Below are positions 16,936 through 27,954 of a stretch of 64,000 nt of DNA, one piece after another. Made by a program: the position numbers and the translations under genes. The DNA is from an uncultured Caulobacterales bacterium (lineage in GTDB: Bacteria; Pseudomonadota; Alphaproteobacteria; Caulobacterales; Caulobacteraceae), in NCBI GenBank assembly GCA_903862425.1, contig CAIOYC010000002.1, positions 62,001 through 126,000 of the forward strand, in the 5' to 3' direction. Each line of letters begins with the position of its first letter. Position 1 is the stretch's first letter. Under the pieces are notes generated by a model. That model saw only the letters and a program-made list of their open reading frames with translations. It was not told the DNA's origin and did not search any database.

Positions 16936-18042
16936 ATGCGTCATCTGCTGAAACTGATGCTGGCGGCGCTTGTCGTCACCCTGGCGGCGCATCCCGCCGC
17001 CGCCCGCTCGCGCATCAAGGATATCGTCAGCTTCGAGGGTGTGCGCGACAACCAGCTGGTCGGCTACGGCCTCGTAATGGGCCTCAGCGGCACCGGCGAT
17101 TCGCTGCGCAACAACCCCTTCACCCAGCAGAGCCTGCAGTCGATGCTGGAGCGCATGGGCGTCAACACCCGGGCCGCCACCAATATCGACACCAAGAACG
17201 TCGCCGCCGTGATGGTGACCGCCAAGCTGCCGCCCTTCGCCACGCCCGGTTCGCAGATCGACGTGACCGTATCGGCCATGGGCGACGCCAAGAGCCTGCT
17301 CGGCGGCACGCTCGTCGTCACCTCCCTGAGCGGCCCCGACGGCGAGGTCTATGCCGTGGCCCAGGGCACGGTGCAGACCGGCGCTGTGTCCGCCTCCGGC
17401 GCCTCGGGCTCGTCCATCACCCGCGGCGTGCCCACCGCGGGGCGGATCGCCAACGGCGCCATGGTGGAAAAGGAGGTCGGCTACGCTCTGTCCAAGCAGG
17501 GCAAGATGCGCCTGACTCTGCGCAATCCCGACTTCAACACCTCCAAGCGGATCGCCACCGCCATCAATGCCCGCTATCCCGGCTCCGCCGTGGCCGACAA
17601 CGGCTCGGTGGTGACAGTCAACACCCCCGCCACCACCACCCTGGTGGATTTCATCACCGCCATCGAACCCCTCGAGGTCGAGCCCGACGAGGTGGCGAAG
17701 GTGATCATCGACGAGGTGTCGGGCGTCATCGTCATGGGCCAGGACGTGCGCATCTCCACCGTGGCCATCGCCCAGGGAAACCTCACCATCTCGGTGCAGG
17801 AGACGACGAAGGTGAGCCAGCCTGCCCCCTTCAGCCAGGGCCAGACCACCGTCGTGCCGAGTTCCCAGGTCAAGATCGACGAGGAGAAGGGCAAGAGGCT
17901 GATCATGCTGAAGTCCGGCGCCTCCCTCGCCTCGCTGGTGAAGGGCCTGAACGCGCTAGGCGTCACGCCGCGCGACATGATCTCGATCCTGCAGGCGATC
18001 AACCGCGCCGGCGCCCTGCAAGCCGACGTCGAGGTGATGTGA
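16936..18042 (+). CDS. flgI: Flagellar P-ring protein FlgI
   Basis: A 368-residue periplasmic protein that forms the P-ring around the flagellar rod in the peptidoglycan layer. A signal peptide is visible (KLMLAALVVTLAAHPAAA, cleavage before RSRIKD). The family signature follows: RIKDIVSFEGVRDNQLVGYG, then LVMGLSGTGDS, and later GVNTRAATNIDTKNVAAVMV. The ATG at 16936 fits the signal peptide and lies just after the sigma54 promoter. It is followed after two bases by the rod-binding protein gene. Confidence 0.97.
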   Translation: MRHLLKLMLAALVVTLAAHPAAARSRIKDIVSFEGVRDNQLVGYGLVMGLSGTGDSLRNNPFTQQSLQSMLERMGVNTRAATNIDTKNVAAVMVTAKLPPFATPGSQIDVTVSAMGDAKSLLGGTLVVTSLSGPDGEVYAVAQGTVQTGAVSASGASGSSITRGVPTAGRIANGAMVEKEVGYALSKQGKMRLTLRNPDFNTSKRIATAINARYPGSAVADNGSVVTVNTPATTTLVDFITAIEPLEVEPDEVAKVIIDEVSGVIVMGQDVRISTVAIAQGNLTISVQETTKVSQPAPFSQGQTTVVPSSQVKIDEEKGKRLIMLKSGASLASLVKGLNALGVTPRDMISILQAINRAGALQADVEVM

Positions 18043-18044
18043 CC

Positions 18045-18467
18045 ATGGACCTTTCCGCCGCCACCCTCCCCGTCTCCGTCCTCAAGCCTCTCGCCGCGCC
18101 CTCCGGGGGCGCCGCCTCGGGTCTGATGAATGAGGCCGACAAGCGGGCGCAGATCGCCTCCAAGGCCAAGGACTACGAGGCCACCTTCCTCTCCATGATG
18201 TTCGGCCAGATGATGGAGGGCACGAGCCCGACCCTGTTCGGCGGCGGCCAGGGCGAGGAGTCGTTCAAGTCGTTCATGACCGACGCCATGGCCAAGTCCA
18301 TGGTGCGCCACGGCGGCATCGGCCTCGCCAAGGCGCTCACCGCCGACATGCTGAAGCTGCAGGGCCTGTCGGCGACGCCGACCGTCGTGGCCTCCGGCGC
18401 CAACGCGGCCAAGCCCGCCGTCACCCCGGCGCCGTCTCCCAAACCCCAGCTGGATATCGCCGCATGA
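18045..18467 (+). CDS. flgJ: Rod-binding protein (FlgJ N-terminal-domain type)
   Basis: A 140-residue protein equivalent to the N-terminal rod-capping domain of FlgJ; the glucosaminidase domain of enteric FlgJ is absent, as usual in alphaproteobacteria, where a separate lytic enzyme does that job. The conserved block AKDYEATFLSMMFGQMME is followed by SFKSFMTDAMAKSMVRHGGIGLA. The C-terminal 35 residues are Ala/Pro-rich. The start follows flgI by two bases and the stop overlaps the next gene by four bases (ATGA). Confidence 0.88.
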   Translation: MDLSAATLPVSVLKPLAAPSGGAASGLMNEADKRAQIASKAKDYEATFLSMMFGQMMEGTSPTLFGGGQGEESFKSFMTDAMAKSMVRHGGIGLAKALTADMLKLQGLSATPTVVASGANAAKPAVTPAPSPKPQLDIAA

Positions 18468-18904
18468 GCCTGCACGCCATCGACGCCGAAGACCGGGCGA
18501 CGCAGATGATCCAGCTCACCGAGCGCCTCACCGACCGTCTCGCCGGCGAGACCCTGGCCTTCGAGGCGCACCGACCACAGGACGCCGCTTCGGGCGTGGC
18601 CGAGACCGCGCGCCTCGCCAACCTCTACCGCCACGAAGCCGCGCGCATAAAGCTGCAGCCCGAAGCGTTGCGGGGCGCGGCGCCTGAGACCCGCCGCCGC
18701 CTGATCCGCGCCACCGAGGCGTTCGAGGCGGTGCTCGCCCGCCACGGCCGCGCCGTCACCGCCGCCAAGCAGATATCCGAGGGCCTGGTGCGCGCCATCG
18801 CCGAAGAGGTCGCCAAGACCCGCACCGCAGCCGCCGGCTATGGCCCGGGCGCTCGCGCCGCCGCGACCTCCACCGCCGCCATCGCCCTCAACCGCCGGGC
18901 CTAG
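18464..18904 (+). CDS. flbY: Flagellar protein, FlbY-like
   Basis: A 146-residue, almost entirely helical protein without signal peptide, third gene of the flgI operon (ATGA overlap with flgJ). The helical blocks AIDAEDRATQMIQLTERLTDR and AAPETRRRLIRATEAFEAVLARHGRAV resemble a FlgN-type export-chaperone fold. Position after flgI-flgJ matches the Caulobacter gene called flbY (flagellar basal-body protein). The symbol rests on position and general character, so treat it as likely and not certain. Its stop codon shares a CTAG with the stop of the convergent methyltransferase gene. Confidence 0.65.
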   Translation: MSLHAIDAEDRATQMIQLTERLTDRLAGETLAFEAHRPQDAASGVAETARLANLYRHEAARIKLQPEALRGAAPETRRRLIRATEAFEAVLARHGRAVTAAKQISEGLVRAIAEEVAKTRTAAAGYGPGARAAATSTAAIALNRRA

Positions 18905-19863
18905 GCCTCGCGGCGCAGGTGATCGAGGCGGTAGCGTCGGCGACGTCTCTGCCGGATCGATGTGAAGCGCGGGCCCAGGGCGGTGATGAAGCCCTCGGCC
19001 GCCTGATCGCCCGTGAGCGTGTGGTGGCCCTGGCCCAGCCAGTGCACGAGCAATACCTCCCCGCCCGGCGTCAGCACGTCCGCCGTGCGCCGCGCGGCGT
19101 CGGCGACGTCCTCCGGCGTCAGGTAGTAGAGCACCTCGGAGAACAGGATCAGATCGAAGGACCCTGACAGGTCCGCCCGCAGGAAGTCCGCCGCCTGAAA
19201 CTCCACATTGGCAAGGTCCGCGCCCCGCGCCCTGGCGGTGGCGATGGCGCTGTCGGAGATGTCGAGCGCCACGACGGCGTCGGCGCGGGCCGCCAGTTTC
19301 CGGGTCAGCACGCCGATGGAGCAGCCGATCTCCAGCACTCGTCGATAGCGCCGCCGACCGAGCGCGGCGATGGTGGCGTCGTACTTGCGGTTCTCATAGC
19401 GGCTGGTCTCGAAGCGCCAGGGGTCGGGATGCTCCAGATACAGGCCCTCGAAATAGGCGGCGTCGAAGATCGTGGGCTCCGGTTGCGGGGCGGAATGGCG
19501 CGCCCGCGGGCTAAGGCGATCGAAGACGGCGCGTCGCCAGCGCCGCAACCTGTGCCATCTGCGCGGCAGGAAGAAGCGCTCCGAGCGCAGCATCTCATGC
19601 CAGATCACCGGCCAGATCTCCGGCTTCTTGCGCAACAGGCGGCGCAGCCGGTGCACATGCTTGGGATGGCGCCGGTGCAGGCGCACGAACCGGCGCCGCC
19701 AGGTGATGGAGTTGCGCAGCACCATGATGGCGCCCACCACCACCAGCACGCCGAGCAGGTGCAGGGTGAAGGGGATCCAGATACCGATGAGGCCGATGGC
19801 GATCAGCACGAAGCCGAGCGTGATCCAGGCGCCGCGCCGAAAGCGCCTCCACGCCCTAACCAC
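18901..19863 (-). CDS. Membrane-anchored NodS-like SAM-dependent methyltransferase (domain fusion)
   Basis: A 320-residue protein in two parts. Residues 1-85 are a small membrane module: one long hydrophobic hairpin (residues 14-48) followed by a very basic stretch (RRRFVRLHRRHPKHVHRLRR). Residues 130-310 form a class I methyltransferase: NodS-type lead-in EHPDPWRFETSRYE, SAM motif I VLEIGCSIGVL (176-186), acidic residue ALDIS after strand 2, and FDLILFSEVLYYL. NodS relatives N-methylate amino sugars of Nod factors; relatives elsewhere have varied substrates. The frame is unbroken, so the fusion is real in this sequence. The gene converges on flbY with a 4-base overlap. Confidence 0.8.
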   Translation of the reverse strand: MVRAWRRFRRGAWITLGFVLIAIGLIGIWIPFTLHLLGVLVVVGAIMVLRNSITWRRRFVRLHRRHPKHVHRLRRLLRKKPEIWPVIWHEMLRSERFFLPRRWHRLRRWRRAVFDRLSPRARHSAPQPEPTIFDAAYFEGLYLEHPDPWRFETSRYENRKYDATIAALGRRRYRRVLEIGCSIGVLTRKLAARADAVVALDISDSAIATARARGADLANVEFQAADFLRADLSGSFDLILFSEVLYYLTPEDVADAARRTADVLTPGGEVLLVHWLGQGHHTLTGDQAAEGFITALGPRFTSIRQRRRRRYRLDHLRREA

Positions 19864-19931
19864 TCGAACCGACCCTCGTCATCGCTGAGGACTTAGGGGA
19901 TCGATGTCAGGTTTGAAACAGGCGGGCGCGC

Positions 19932-21523
<1,592 letters not shown>

Positions 21524-21527
<4 letters not shown>

Positions 21528-22870
21528 TGGCTCAGCAACCTTGTGGCGGAACGGGCCAGGATTTCGATGTCGGTGGGTCGGGTCAGCTCCGTAGCGGCGA
21601 GGAGGACCACGTCGTCCATGCCGGCTCCGGGGTCGAGGCGGGAGACGGGCACGCCGCCCAGCACCCCGTGATCCGCCCACAGCTGCACCATGCGCTCGGC
21701 CGGGATCGGCGTACGGATGGCGATCTCGTTGAAGAAGCGGGGCGTCAACACCTCGAAGCCCGGCACCTCGGCCATGCGCGTCGCCAGGCGGCGAGCGGCC
21801 TGGTGGTTGAGCGCCGCCAGCTCGCGCAGGCCCGTCTCTCCGAGCAGGCTCATATGGATGGTGAAGGCCAGGGCGCAGAGGCCGGAATTGGTGCAGATGT
21901 TGGAGGTCGCCTTGTCGCGGCGGATATGCTGCTCGCGGGTGGAGAGGGTGAGCACGAAGCCGCGCCGCCCGTCCGCGTCCACGGTCTCGCCGCACAACCG
22001 CCCCGGCGCCTGGCGCACGTATTTCTCGCGGCAGGCGAACAGGCCGACATAGGGGCCGCCATAGTTCAGGCCGTTGCCGATGGACTGGCCCTCGGCCACG
22101 GCGATGTCCGCGCCCATGGCGCCCGGCGACTTGAGCAGGCCGTAGGATATGGCCTCGGTCGTCACCACGATCAGCAGGGCGCCGGCGGCCTGGGCGGCGG
22201 CGGCCACCTTGCTGACGTCGGTGACCGTGCCGAACAGGTTGGGAGTCTGCACCACCACGCAGGCCGTGTCCGGCCCAATGTGGCTGATGACCTCGGCCTC
22301 GGCGTCGATGGCGAGCGGCATGCGCTCAATCTCCATGCCGACAGCGTGGGCCAGGGTCTGGACTGTCTCGGCATAGTGGGGATGCAGGCCCGGCGAGAGC
22401 ACCGCCTTGTTCCGGCGCGTGATCCGGCTGGCCATCATCACCGCCTCGGCGGCGGCGGTGGAGCCGTCATAGAGCGAGGCGTTGGCCACATCCATGCCGG
22501 TGAGCTGGGCTACCTGGGTCTGGAACTCGAACAGCACCTGCAGCGTGCCCTGGGCGATCTCGGGCTGGTAGGGCGTGTAGGAGGTGAGGAATTCGGAGCG
22601 CTGGATCAGATGATCGACGCTGGCGGGCACGTGGTGCTTGTAGGCGCCCGCGCCGCAGAAGAACGGCCCCTGCCCCGCAGTGCGGTTGCGCCCGGCCATC
22701 TCGGCCAGCTCGCGCTCCACTTCGAACTCGCCGGCGTGCAGGGGCAGGTCCACCACGCCGGACCGGCGCGCGGAGGCGGGCACATCGACGAACAACTCGT
22801 CGATATTGGCGGCGCCGATCGTCTTCAGCATCGCAGCCCGGTCGTCGGGCGTCAGGGGCAGGTAGCGCAC
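21524..22870 (-). CDS. gcvPA: Glycine dehydrogenase (decarboxylating) subunit 1
   Basis: A 448-residue partner subunit of the split P-protein. The N-terminal signature [15 protein letters not shown] and the downstream [16 protein letters not shown] and [19 protein letters not shown] blocks are typical. It has the transaminase fold without the PLP lysine. It starts 20 bases after gcvH and overlaps gcvPB by four bases. It acts in the cytoplasm in glycine breakdown, giving CO2, ammonia and methylene-tetrahydrofolate with GcvT and Lpd (lpd is not in the window). Confidence 0.96.
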
Positions 22871-22890
22871 GGGTGCAGCCTTATTCGGAG

Positions 22891-23256
22891 CTAGAGGGTG
22901 GCGAGGAAGGCTTCGTAGGCGTCGCGGTCCATCAGGGCGTCGAGGGCGGCGGTATCAGCCACCTTCACCTTGGCGAACCAGCCGTCGGTTTCGGGGGCCT
23001 GGTTGACGGTTTCTGGGTTGCCGGAGAGGGCGTCGTTGATGGCTGTGACTTCACCGTCCAGCGGGGCGTAGACGTCGGAGGCGGCCTTGACGCTCTCCAC
23101 AACGGCCATGCCTTCGCCGGTCTTCAGCGCCTTGCCGACGCCCGGCAGTTCGACGAACACCACGTCGCCCAGCTGCTCGGCGGCATAGGCGGTGATGCCG
23201 ACGGTGGCGACATCGCCGTCGAGCTCGATCCACTCGTGGTCCTTGGTGAAGCGCAT
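22891..23256 (-). CDS. gcvH: Glycine cleavage system H protein
   Basis: A 121-residue lipoyl carrier protein. The lipoylated lysine is Lys57 in [12 protein letters not shown], and the N-terminus [15 protein letters not shown] is typical. It shuttles the aminomethyl group from the P-protein to GcvT and is re-oxidised by lipoamide dehydrogenase. It sits 19 bases after gcvT and 20 before gcvPA. Confidence 0.97.
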   Translation of the reverse strand: MRFTKDHEWIELDGDVATVGITAYAAEQLGDVVFVELPGVGKALKTGEGMAVVESVKAASDVYAPLDGEVTAINDALSGNPETVNQAPETDGWFAKVKVADTAALDALMDRDAYEAFLATL

Positions 23257-23275
23257 CAGGGTTTCTCCGGTCGGA

Positions 23276-24436
23276 TCAGGGTTTGCGCACGTAGCGGTGC
23301 GGAACGAAGGGCATGGCGACGACCTCGGCGGCCTGGGCCTTGCCGCGGACGATGACGTTCAGGCGCGTACCAATGGCGGACTGGTCGGGCGGCACGAAGC
23401 CCATAGCGATGGCGTGGCCCAGGCTCGGCGAAAAGCCGCCGGAGGTGACCACGCCGATGATCTTGCCGGCGCCGTCGGCGATCTCCGCCCCCTCGCGCGC
23501 CGGGGCGCCTTCCAGCACCCGCAGGCCGACACGGACGCGCGTCAGCGCCCCGCCGAACTCGGCGAGGATACGGTCCGAGCCACGCAGATCGCCCCGCTCG
23601 CGGCGTTTCTTGGGCACGGCGAAGTTCAGGGCCGCCTCGATGGGTGAGACGGTGGGATCGGCGTCGTGGCCATAGAGGGGCAGGCCGGCTTCGAGCCGCA
23701 GGGAGTCCCGCGCGCCGAGGCCGATGGGCTTGGCCCGCTCGTCGGCCAGCAGGCGCTCGTAGAAGGCGACGGCCCCGGCCGGTGGGACCAGGATCTCGTA
23801 GCCGTCCTCACCAGTATAGCCGGAGCGGGCGAACATCACGTGATGCCCTTCCCAGCTTCCGCCCGCGAACTGCATGAAGGCGAGGTCGGCGGCGCCCGGC
23901 AGCATGTCGGCCACCACGGCGGCGGCCTCCGGCCCCTGCACGGCGATCAACGCCGCGCCGTCCATGCGCATCAGCTTGGCCTTATCGCCCACGGTTCTGG
24001 CGATCAGGGCGTAGTCGTCGTCCTTGGTCCCGGCATTGACGACGATATAGAGGCTGCCCGTAGGCGCGCCGGCGGGATAACGGCCGACCATCAGGTCATC
24101 CAACATCCCGCCCTCTTCGTTGAGCAGGATGGTGTAGCGGATCTGGCCCGGCTTCAGACTGGCGATGTCGCCCGAGATCAGGGGCTCGATCAGGGCGGAG
24201 ACGGCGGCGTGGTCGGCCTCCGCATCGCCGGTCGGCGCGGACAGGCTCAGCATGGCCGGGCCCATGTGCGAGACGTCGAACACCCCCGCGTGGGCGCGCG
24301 TCCACTTGTGCTCGTTCAGCACGCCGTCCTTGAACTGCACCGGCATATCATAGCCGCCGAAGGCGACCATGCGACCGCCCATGGCGCGGTGATGTGCGTT
24401 CAGCGGCGTGGTCTTGAGGTCGGTCGGCTCGGCCAT
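23276..24436 (-). CDS. gcvT: Aminomethyltransferase, glycine cleavage T protein
   Basis: A 386-residue folate-dependent enzyme that releases ammonia and makes methylene-tetrahydrofolate from the aminomethyl-lipoyl H protein. Family blocks include [38 protein letters not shown] (from FDVSHMG), [13 protein letters not shown] and [20 protein letters not shown]. The ATG at 24436 is chosen because it begins the conserved [10 protein letters not shown] block; an in-frame ATG 36 bases upstream would run into the leader between the riboswitch and the gene. First gene of the operon. Confidence 0.96.
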   Translation of the reverse strand: MAEPTDLKTTPLNAHHRAMGGRMVAFGGYDMPVQFKDGVLNEHKWTRAHAGVFDVSHMGPAMLSLSAPTGDAEADHAAVSALIEPLISGDIASLKPGQIRYTILLNEEGGMLDDLMVGRYPAGAPTGSLYIVVNAGTKDDDYALIARTVGDKAKLMRMDGAALIAVQGPEAAAVVADMLPGAADLAFMQFAGGSWEGHHVMFARSGYTGEDGYEILVPPAGAVAFYERLLADERAKPIGLGARDSLRLEAGLPLYGHDADPTVSPIEAALNFAVPKKRRERGDLRGSDRILAEFGGALTRVRVGLRVLEGAPAREGAEIADGAGKIIGVVTSGGFSPSLGHAIAMGFVPPDQSAIGTRLNVIVRGKAQAAEVVAMPFVPHRYVRKP

Positions 24437-24509
24437 ACGGGCTCCAGACAGAGGTGCGTCAGCGGCCGCCAACTGGCGGTGTCCACCGTCGCCCCCGCTG
24501 TCGCCAAGG

Positions 24510-24725
24510 CCCGGCTTCCCGAAGGAGTGGGGCCTCGCCTGAGAGATTCCGGAAGCGCTCCAAGCGGAGTCTTCCTTGCTCCTTCGGCGAGCGGCCGCTT
24601 ACGCGACTGCTGCTTTCCAGCTTTTTGGTCCTGCCTGCGGTCCGTTTGCCTGAGCGTTTCCGGGGCGGTTGCGCCTTCGGCGCCATCCCGGACCTTGCGG
24701 CCCGACATGGACTCTCCCGCAGGGA
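24510..24725 (-). promoter_or_regulatory. Tandem glycine riboswitch upstream of gcvT
   Basis: On the minus strand the gcvT leader holds two glycine-aptamer-like domains. The first (about 24723-24634) is closed by CCTGCGG/CCGCAGG and contains the hallmarks GGAGAG, GCGCCGAAGGCGCAA and CTCAGGCAAACGGAC. The second (about 24620-24510) repeats them as GGAAAG, TCGCCGAAGGAGCAA and TCTCAGGCGAGG, though its closing stem is less clear to me. Glycine riboswitches normally switch on gcv operons when glycine is abundant. The exact end and the mechanism (terminator or ribosome-site control) are not resolved. Confidence 0.9.
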
Positions 24726-24825
24726 GCAAGGCGACCCTTAACGGGCGGAGACGAGGTGTCAACCGTGGCCGGGCCGGTCCCGCTCACCCAATCGTCGATG
24801 ATCTGAAATCAGGCGCCGGCGAGGA

Positions 24826-27800
24826 TCACGCGTTATTGGTCACCAGGGTCTCTTCATCCTCGAGGATCGGGGCGTCGTCACCGGGCTGCTTCTGAGTGAC
24901 GAAGCGCGAGAACTTGGGCGCCAGCCACTTTTCGATGTCGTCGACGATCTCATAGACCACCGGCACCAACACCAGCGACAGGGCGGTGGAGGTAATCAGA
25001 CCGCCGATCACGGCAATAGCCATGGGCTGGCGGAACTCCGAGCCCTGACCGAGGCCGAGCGCGGTGGGCAGCATGCCCGCCGCCATGGCCATGGTGGTCA
25101 TGATGATCGGCCGGGCCCGCTCGCGACAGGCGTTGTGCAAAGCCTGCAGCCGGGTCTGCCCTGCCCGTTCGTCCTCGATCGCGTATTCGACCAGCAGGAT
25201 CGAGTTCTTGGCGGCCAGGCCCATAAGCATGAGGAATCCGATCATGGCGGGCATGTCGACCTCCATCCGGCCCACCATCAGCCCGATCACCGCTCCGATC
25301 AGGCAGAGCGGCAAGGCGGCGAGGATGATGATCGGCTTGAAGAAGCTGCGGAACAGCAGCACCAGTACGCCAAAGATCAGGCCGATACCGCTGAGCAGGG
25401 CGCCGATCACCCCGCCGAACAGCTCGATCATGGCCTCCGCATCTCCAATGGAGGCCTCCTTCACCGTGGGCGGCAGGTGGCGCATGATCGGCAGCTTGTG
25501 GATCTCGCCGAGCGCGGAGCCGAGCACCGACCCGTTCAAGTCGGCCAGCACCTGGGCCTCGCGCTCGCGTTGATAGCGGACGATCTTGGCGGGACCGGCC
25601 TCGAAGCTGATGTCGGCCACGGTGGAGAGCGGGGTGAACTTGCCCGAGGCGGTGGGCACCTTCAGCTGGCGGATCACGTCCAGGTTCTGGCGCTGGTCTT
25701 CGGGCAGGCGCACGCGGATCGGGATGCGGCGCTTGCCCTCGGAGTACTTGGCCACGTTGGCGTCGATGTCGCCGATGGTGGCCACGCGCAGGACGCTGGC
25801 GATGGCCTGGGAGGTCACACCGAGGCGGGCCGCTTCCAGGGGCTTGGGCCGAATCTGCAGCTCGGGACCTGCCGGCGGCGGCGAGGGACGCACGTCGGAG
25901 ATGATCGACAAGGTGCGCATCTCCTTCTCGAGCTCGAGCTGAACCTTGTCGAGGGTGACGGTATCCTCGCTGCCGAGGGTCATGTTCACGTCGGCCGAGC
26001 CGAAGGCGCCCTGGGTGGTGATGCGCACGTCGGGAATCTGGCGCAGCATGGGCCGGATCAGGGATTTGAAATCGTTGGTCTTGTGTTGGCGATGGGCCTT
26101 CAGGATGACCGTGATGGTGCCGTCGCGCAGATCCGAGCCGCCGCCGAGACCGAAGCCGCCGCCGCCCGACGACGAACCGGTCTGGGCGAACACGGTCTGA
26201 ACGTCGGGATAGGCGAGCAGGCGGTCGGTGACGGTGCGCACCGACTTCTCCATGCCCTCGCGCGTCACGCCGGGAGGCCCTTCCATCTGCAGATAGAAAT
26301 ATCCGGCGTCGCCGATGGGCTGGAACCCCTTTGGCAGCAACGGCGAGGCCAGGAGGACAAGCGAACCGATGAAGATGGCGCCGCCGAGGAAGGATGAGAT
26401 CCAGCGGTGATCCAGCGCCCAGTCCAGGCTCTTCTTGTAGAAACCGCCCAGCGGCTTGGGCGGGGCGGCATGATGGCGGGCCTTCAGGAAATAGGCGGCC
26501 AAGGGTGGGGTGGCGAACCTGGCCACCACCAGCGAGAACAGCACGGCCACGGAGACGGTCAGGCCGAACTCCTTGAAGAACTGACCCGGAATGCCCGGCA
26601 TGAACGAGACGGGCAGGAAGACGGCGACGATGGTGGAGGTCGTCGCGACCACGGCGAGGCCGATGGAGTCCGCCCCTATCAGCGCGGCGCGATACGGCGT
26701 CTGCCCGGCCTCGACCCGTTTCTGGATGTTCTCGATCTCAACAATGGCGTCATCGACCAGGATGCCGATCACCAGGGTGAGCGCCAGCAGGGTGATCACG
26801 TTCAGGCTGAAGCCCAGCAGCAGCATGACCAGGAAGGTGGGGATCAGCGACAGCGGCATGGCGAAAGCGGTGATCGCCGTGGCGCGCCACTCCTTCAGGA
26901 ACAACAGCACCACAAGCGCCGCCAAACCCATGCCTTCCAAAAGGACGTGCTCGGTGGCCTCGAAGCTCTGACGCGTCTCCTGAACGGTCGAGACCACCTT
27001 GGTGATGCTGATCTCCGGGTGCGCCTGTCGCAGCTTGGCCACTGCTTTTTCGACCCGGTCTTCCACCTGGACGTCGGAACTGTCCTTGGTCTTATTGACC
27101 TGGAAGGCCACGGTGGGCGCGCCGTTCAGCCGGGCGAAGCCGCGCTGCTCGGCCTCGCCGTCGCCGATCTGCGCCACATCGGACAGGCGCACGAAATGGC
27201 CGGCGGCGGGGATGTTGGTCTCGCGCAACCGGTCGATATTGGGGGCGGAGCCGAGCACCCGCACGGTCTGTTCCTGCGAGCCCACATCGGCGCGACCGCC
27301 GGGCTCGTCGGTGTTGAATTGCCGCAGGGCGTCATTGACCTGGGGCGCGGTGACGCCGAAGGCGGCGAGCTTGGCGGGGTCGATGACCACGTTGATCTCG
27401 CGGTCCACCCCGCCGACGCGCGCCACCTGCGCCACGCCCTTTTCCGCCTGCAAGGTGCGGGCGATGGTGTCGTCCACCAGCCAGGACAGGTCCACGCCCG
27501 AGAGCGAGCCGGAGGAAACGGCGTAGGTCAGGATCGGGGCGGAATCGATGTCGAGGCGGCGCACCTGCGGGGGATCGATGGTCGGCGGCAACTGGGGGCG
27601 AACGCCGTCGATGGCGGTGCGGACGTCGTCCGTGGCCTTCTGCAGGTCCGTGCCGAGCTCGAACTCGATCATCGTCGCCGAGGCGCCGAGTGTGGCGGTG
27701 GTCTGGACGTGCTTGACGTTGGTGATGCCGGCGATGGCGTTCTCCACCGGCCGGCTGATCTGGTTCTCCACCTCGGCCGGCGCGGCGCCGTTCTGCGTCA

Positions 27801-27954
27801 CCGTCACCAGCACCGCCGGGAACGAGATGTTGGGGAAGTGCTTCACCAGCAGCTTGGGATAGGCGCCCAGGCCCGCGATGGTCAGGGCGATAAAGATTAA
27901 CGCCACCGGTATGGGGTTGCGGATCGCCCAGGCGGAGATGCGGAACGACTTCAT
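24826..27954 (-). CDS. RND efflux pump inner-membrane transporter (AcrB/MexB-like)
   Basis: A 1042-residue proton-driven transporter of the hydrophobe/amphiphile efflux (HAE) group. It begins WAIRNPIPVALIFIALTIAG (first membrane helix), has two large periplasmic loops, and carries the adjacent proton-relay aspartates D401-D402 in helix 4 (VIGILVDDAIVEIENI). The second half repeats the fold and ends with the ALNNACRERARPIIMTT-type block. Its ATG overlaps the stop of the membrane-fusion gene (ATGA). With that protein and the outer-membrane factor upstream it makes a complete tripartite pump. Substrates are not evident. Confidence 0.93.
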   Translation of the reverse strand: MKSFRISAWAIRNPIPVALIFIALTIAGLGAYPKLLVKHFPNISFPAVLVTVTQNGAAPAEVENQISRPVENAIAGITNVKHVQTTATLGASATMIEFELGTDLQKATDDVRTAIDGVRPQLPPTIDPPQVRRLDIDSAPILTYAVSSGSLSGVDLSWLVDDTIARTLQAEKGVAQVARVGGVDREINVVIDPAKLAAFGVTAPQVNDALRQFNTDEPGGRADVGSQEQTVRVLGSAPNIDRLRETNIPAAGHFVRLSDVAQIGDGEAEQRGFARLNGAPTVAFQVNKTKDSSDVQVEDRVEKAVAKLRQAHPEISITKVVSTVQETRQSFEATEHVLLEGMGLAALVVLLFLKEWRATAITAFAMPLSLIPTFLVMLLLGFSLNVITLLALTLVIGILVDDAIVEIENIQKRVEAGQTPYRAALIGADSIGLAVVATTSTIVAVFLPVSFMPGIPGQFFKEFGLTVSVAVLFSLVVARFATPPLAAYFLKARHHAAPPKPLGGFYKKSLDWALDHRWISSFLGGAIFIGSLVLLASPLLPKGFQPIGDAGYFYLQMEGPPGVTREGMEKSVRTVTDRLLAYPDVQTVFAQTGSSSGGGGFGLGGGSDLRDGTITVILKAHRQHKTNDFKSLIRPMLRQIPDVRITTQGAFGSADVNMTLGSEDTVTLDKVQLELEKEMRTLSIISDVRPSPPPAGPELQIRPKPLEAARLGVTSQAIASVLRVATIGDIDANVAKYSEGKRRIPIRVRLPEDQRQNLDVIRQLKVPTASGKFTPLSTVADISFEAGPAKIVRYQREREAQVLADLNGSVLGSALGEIHKLPIMRHLPPTVKEASIGDAEAMIELFGGVIGALLSGIGLIFGVLVLLFRSFFKPIIILAALPLCLIGAVIGLMVGRMEVDMPAMIGFLMLMGLAAKNSILLVEYAIEDERAGQTRLQALHNACRERARPIIMTTMAMAAGMLPTALGLGQGSEFRQPMAIAVIGGLITSTALSLVLVPVVYEIVDDIEKWLAPKFSRFVTQKQPGDDAPILEDEETLVTNNA

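Noticed and set aside
26407-27900. Open frame of about 500 codons opposite the RND transporter gene
   Set aside because: His/Gln/Gly-rich translation with no domain pattern; the transporter on the other strand is intact.
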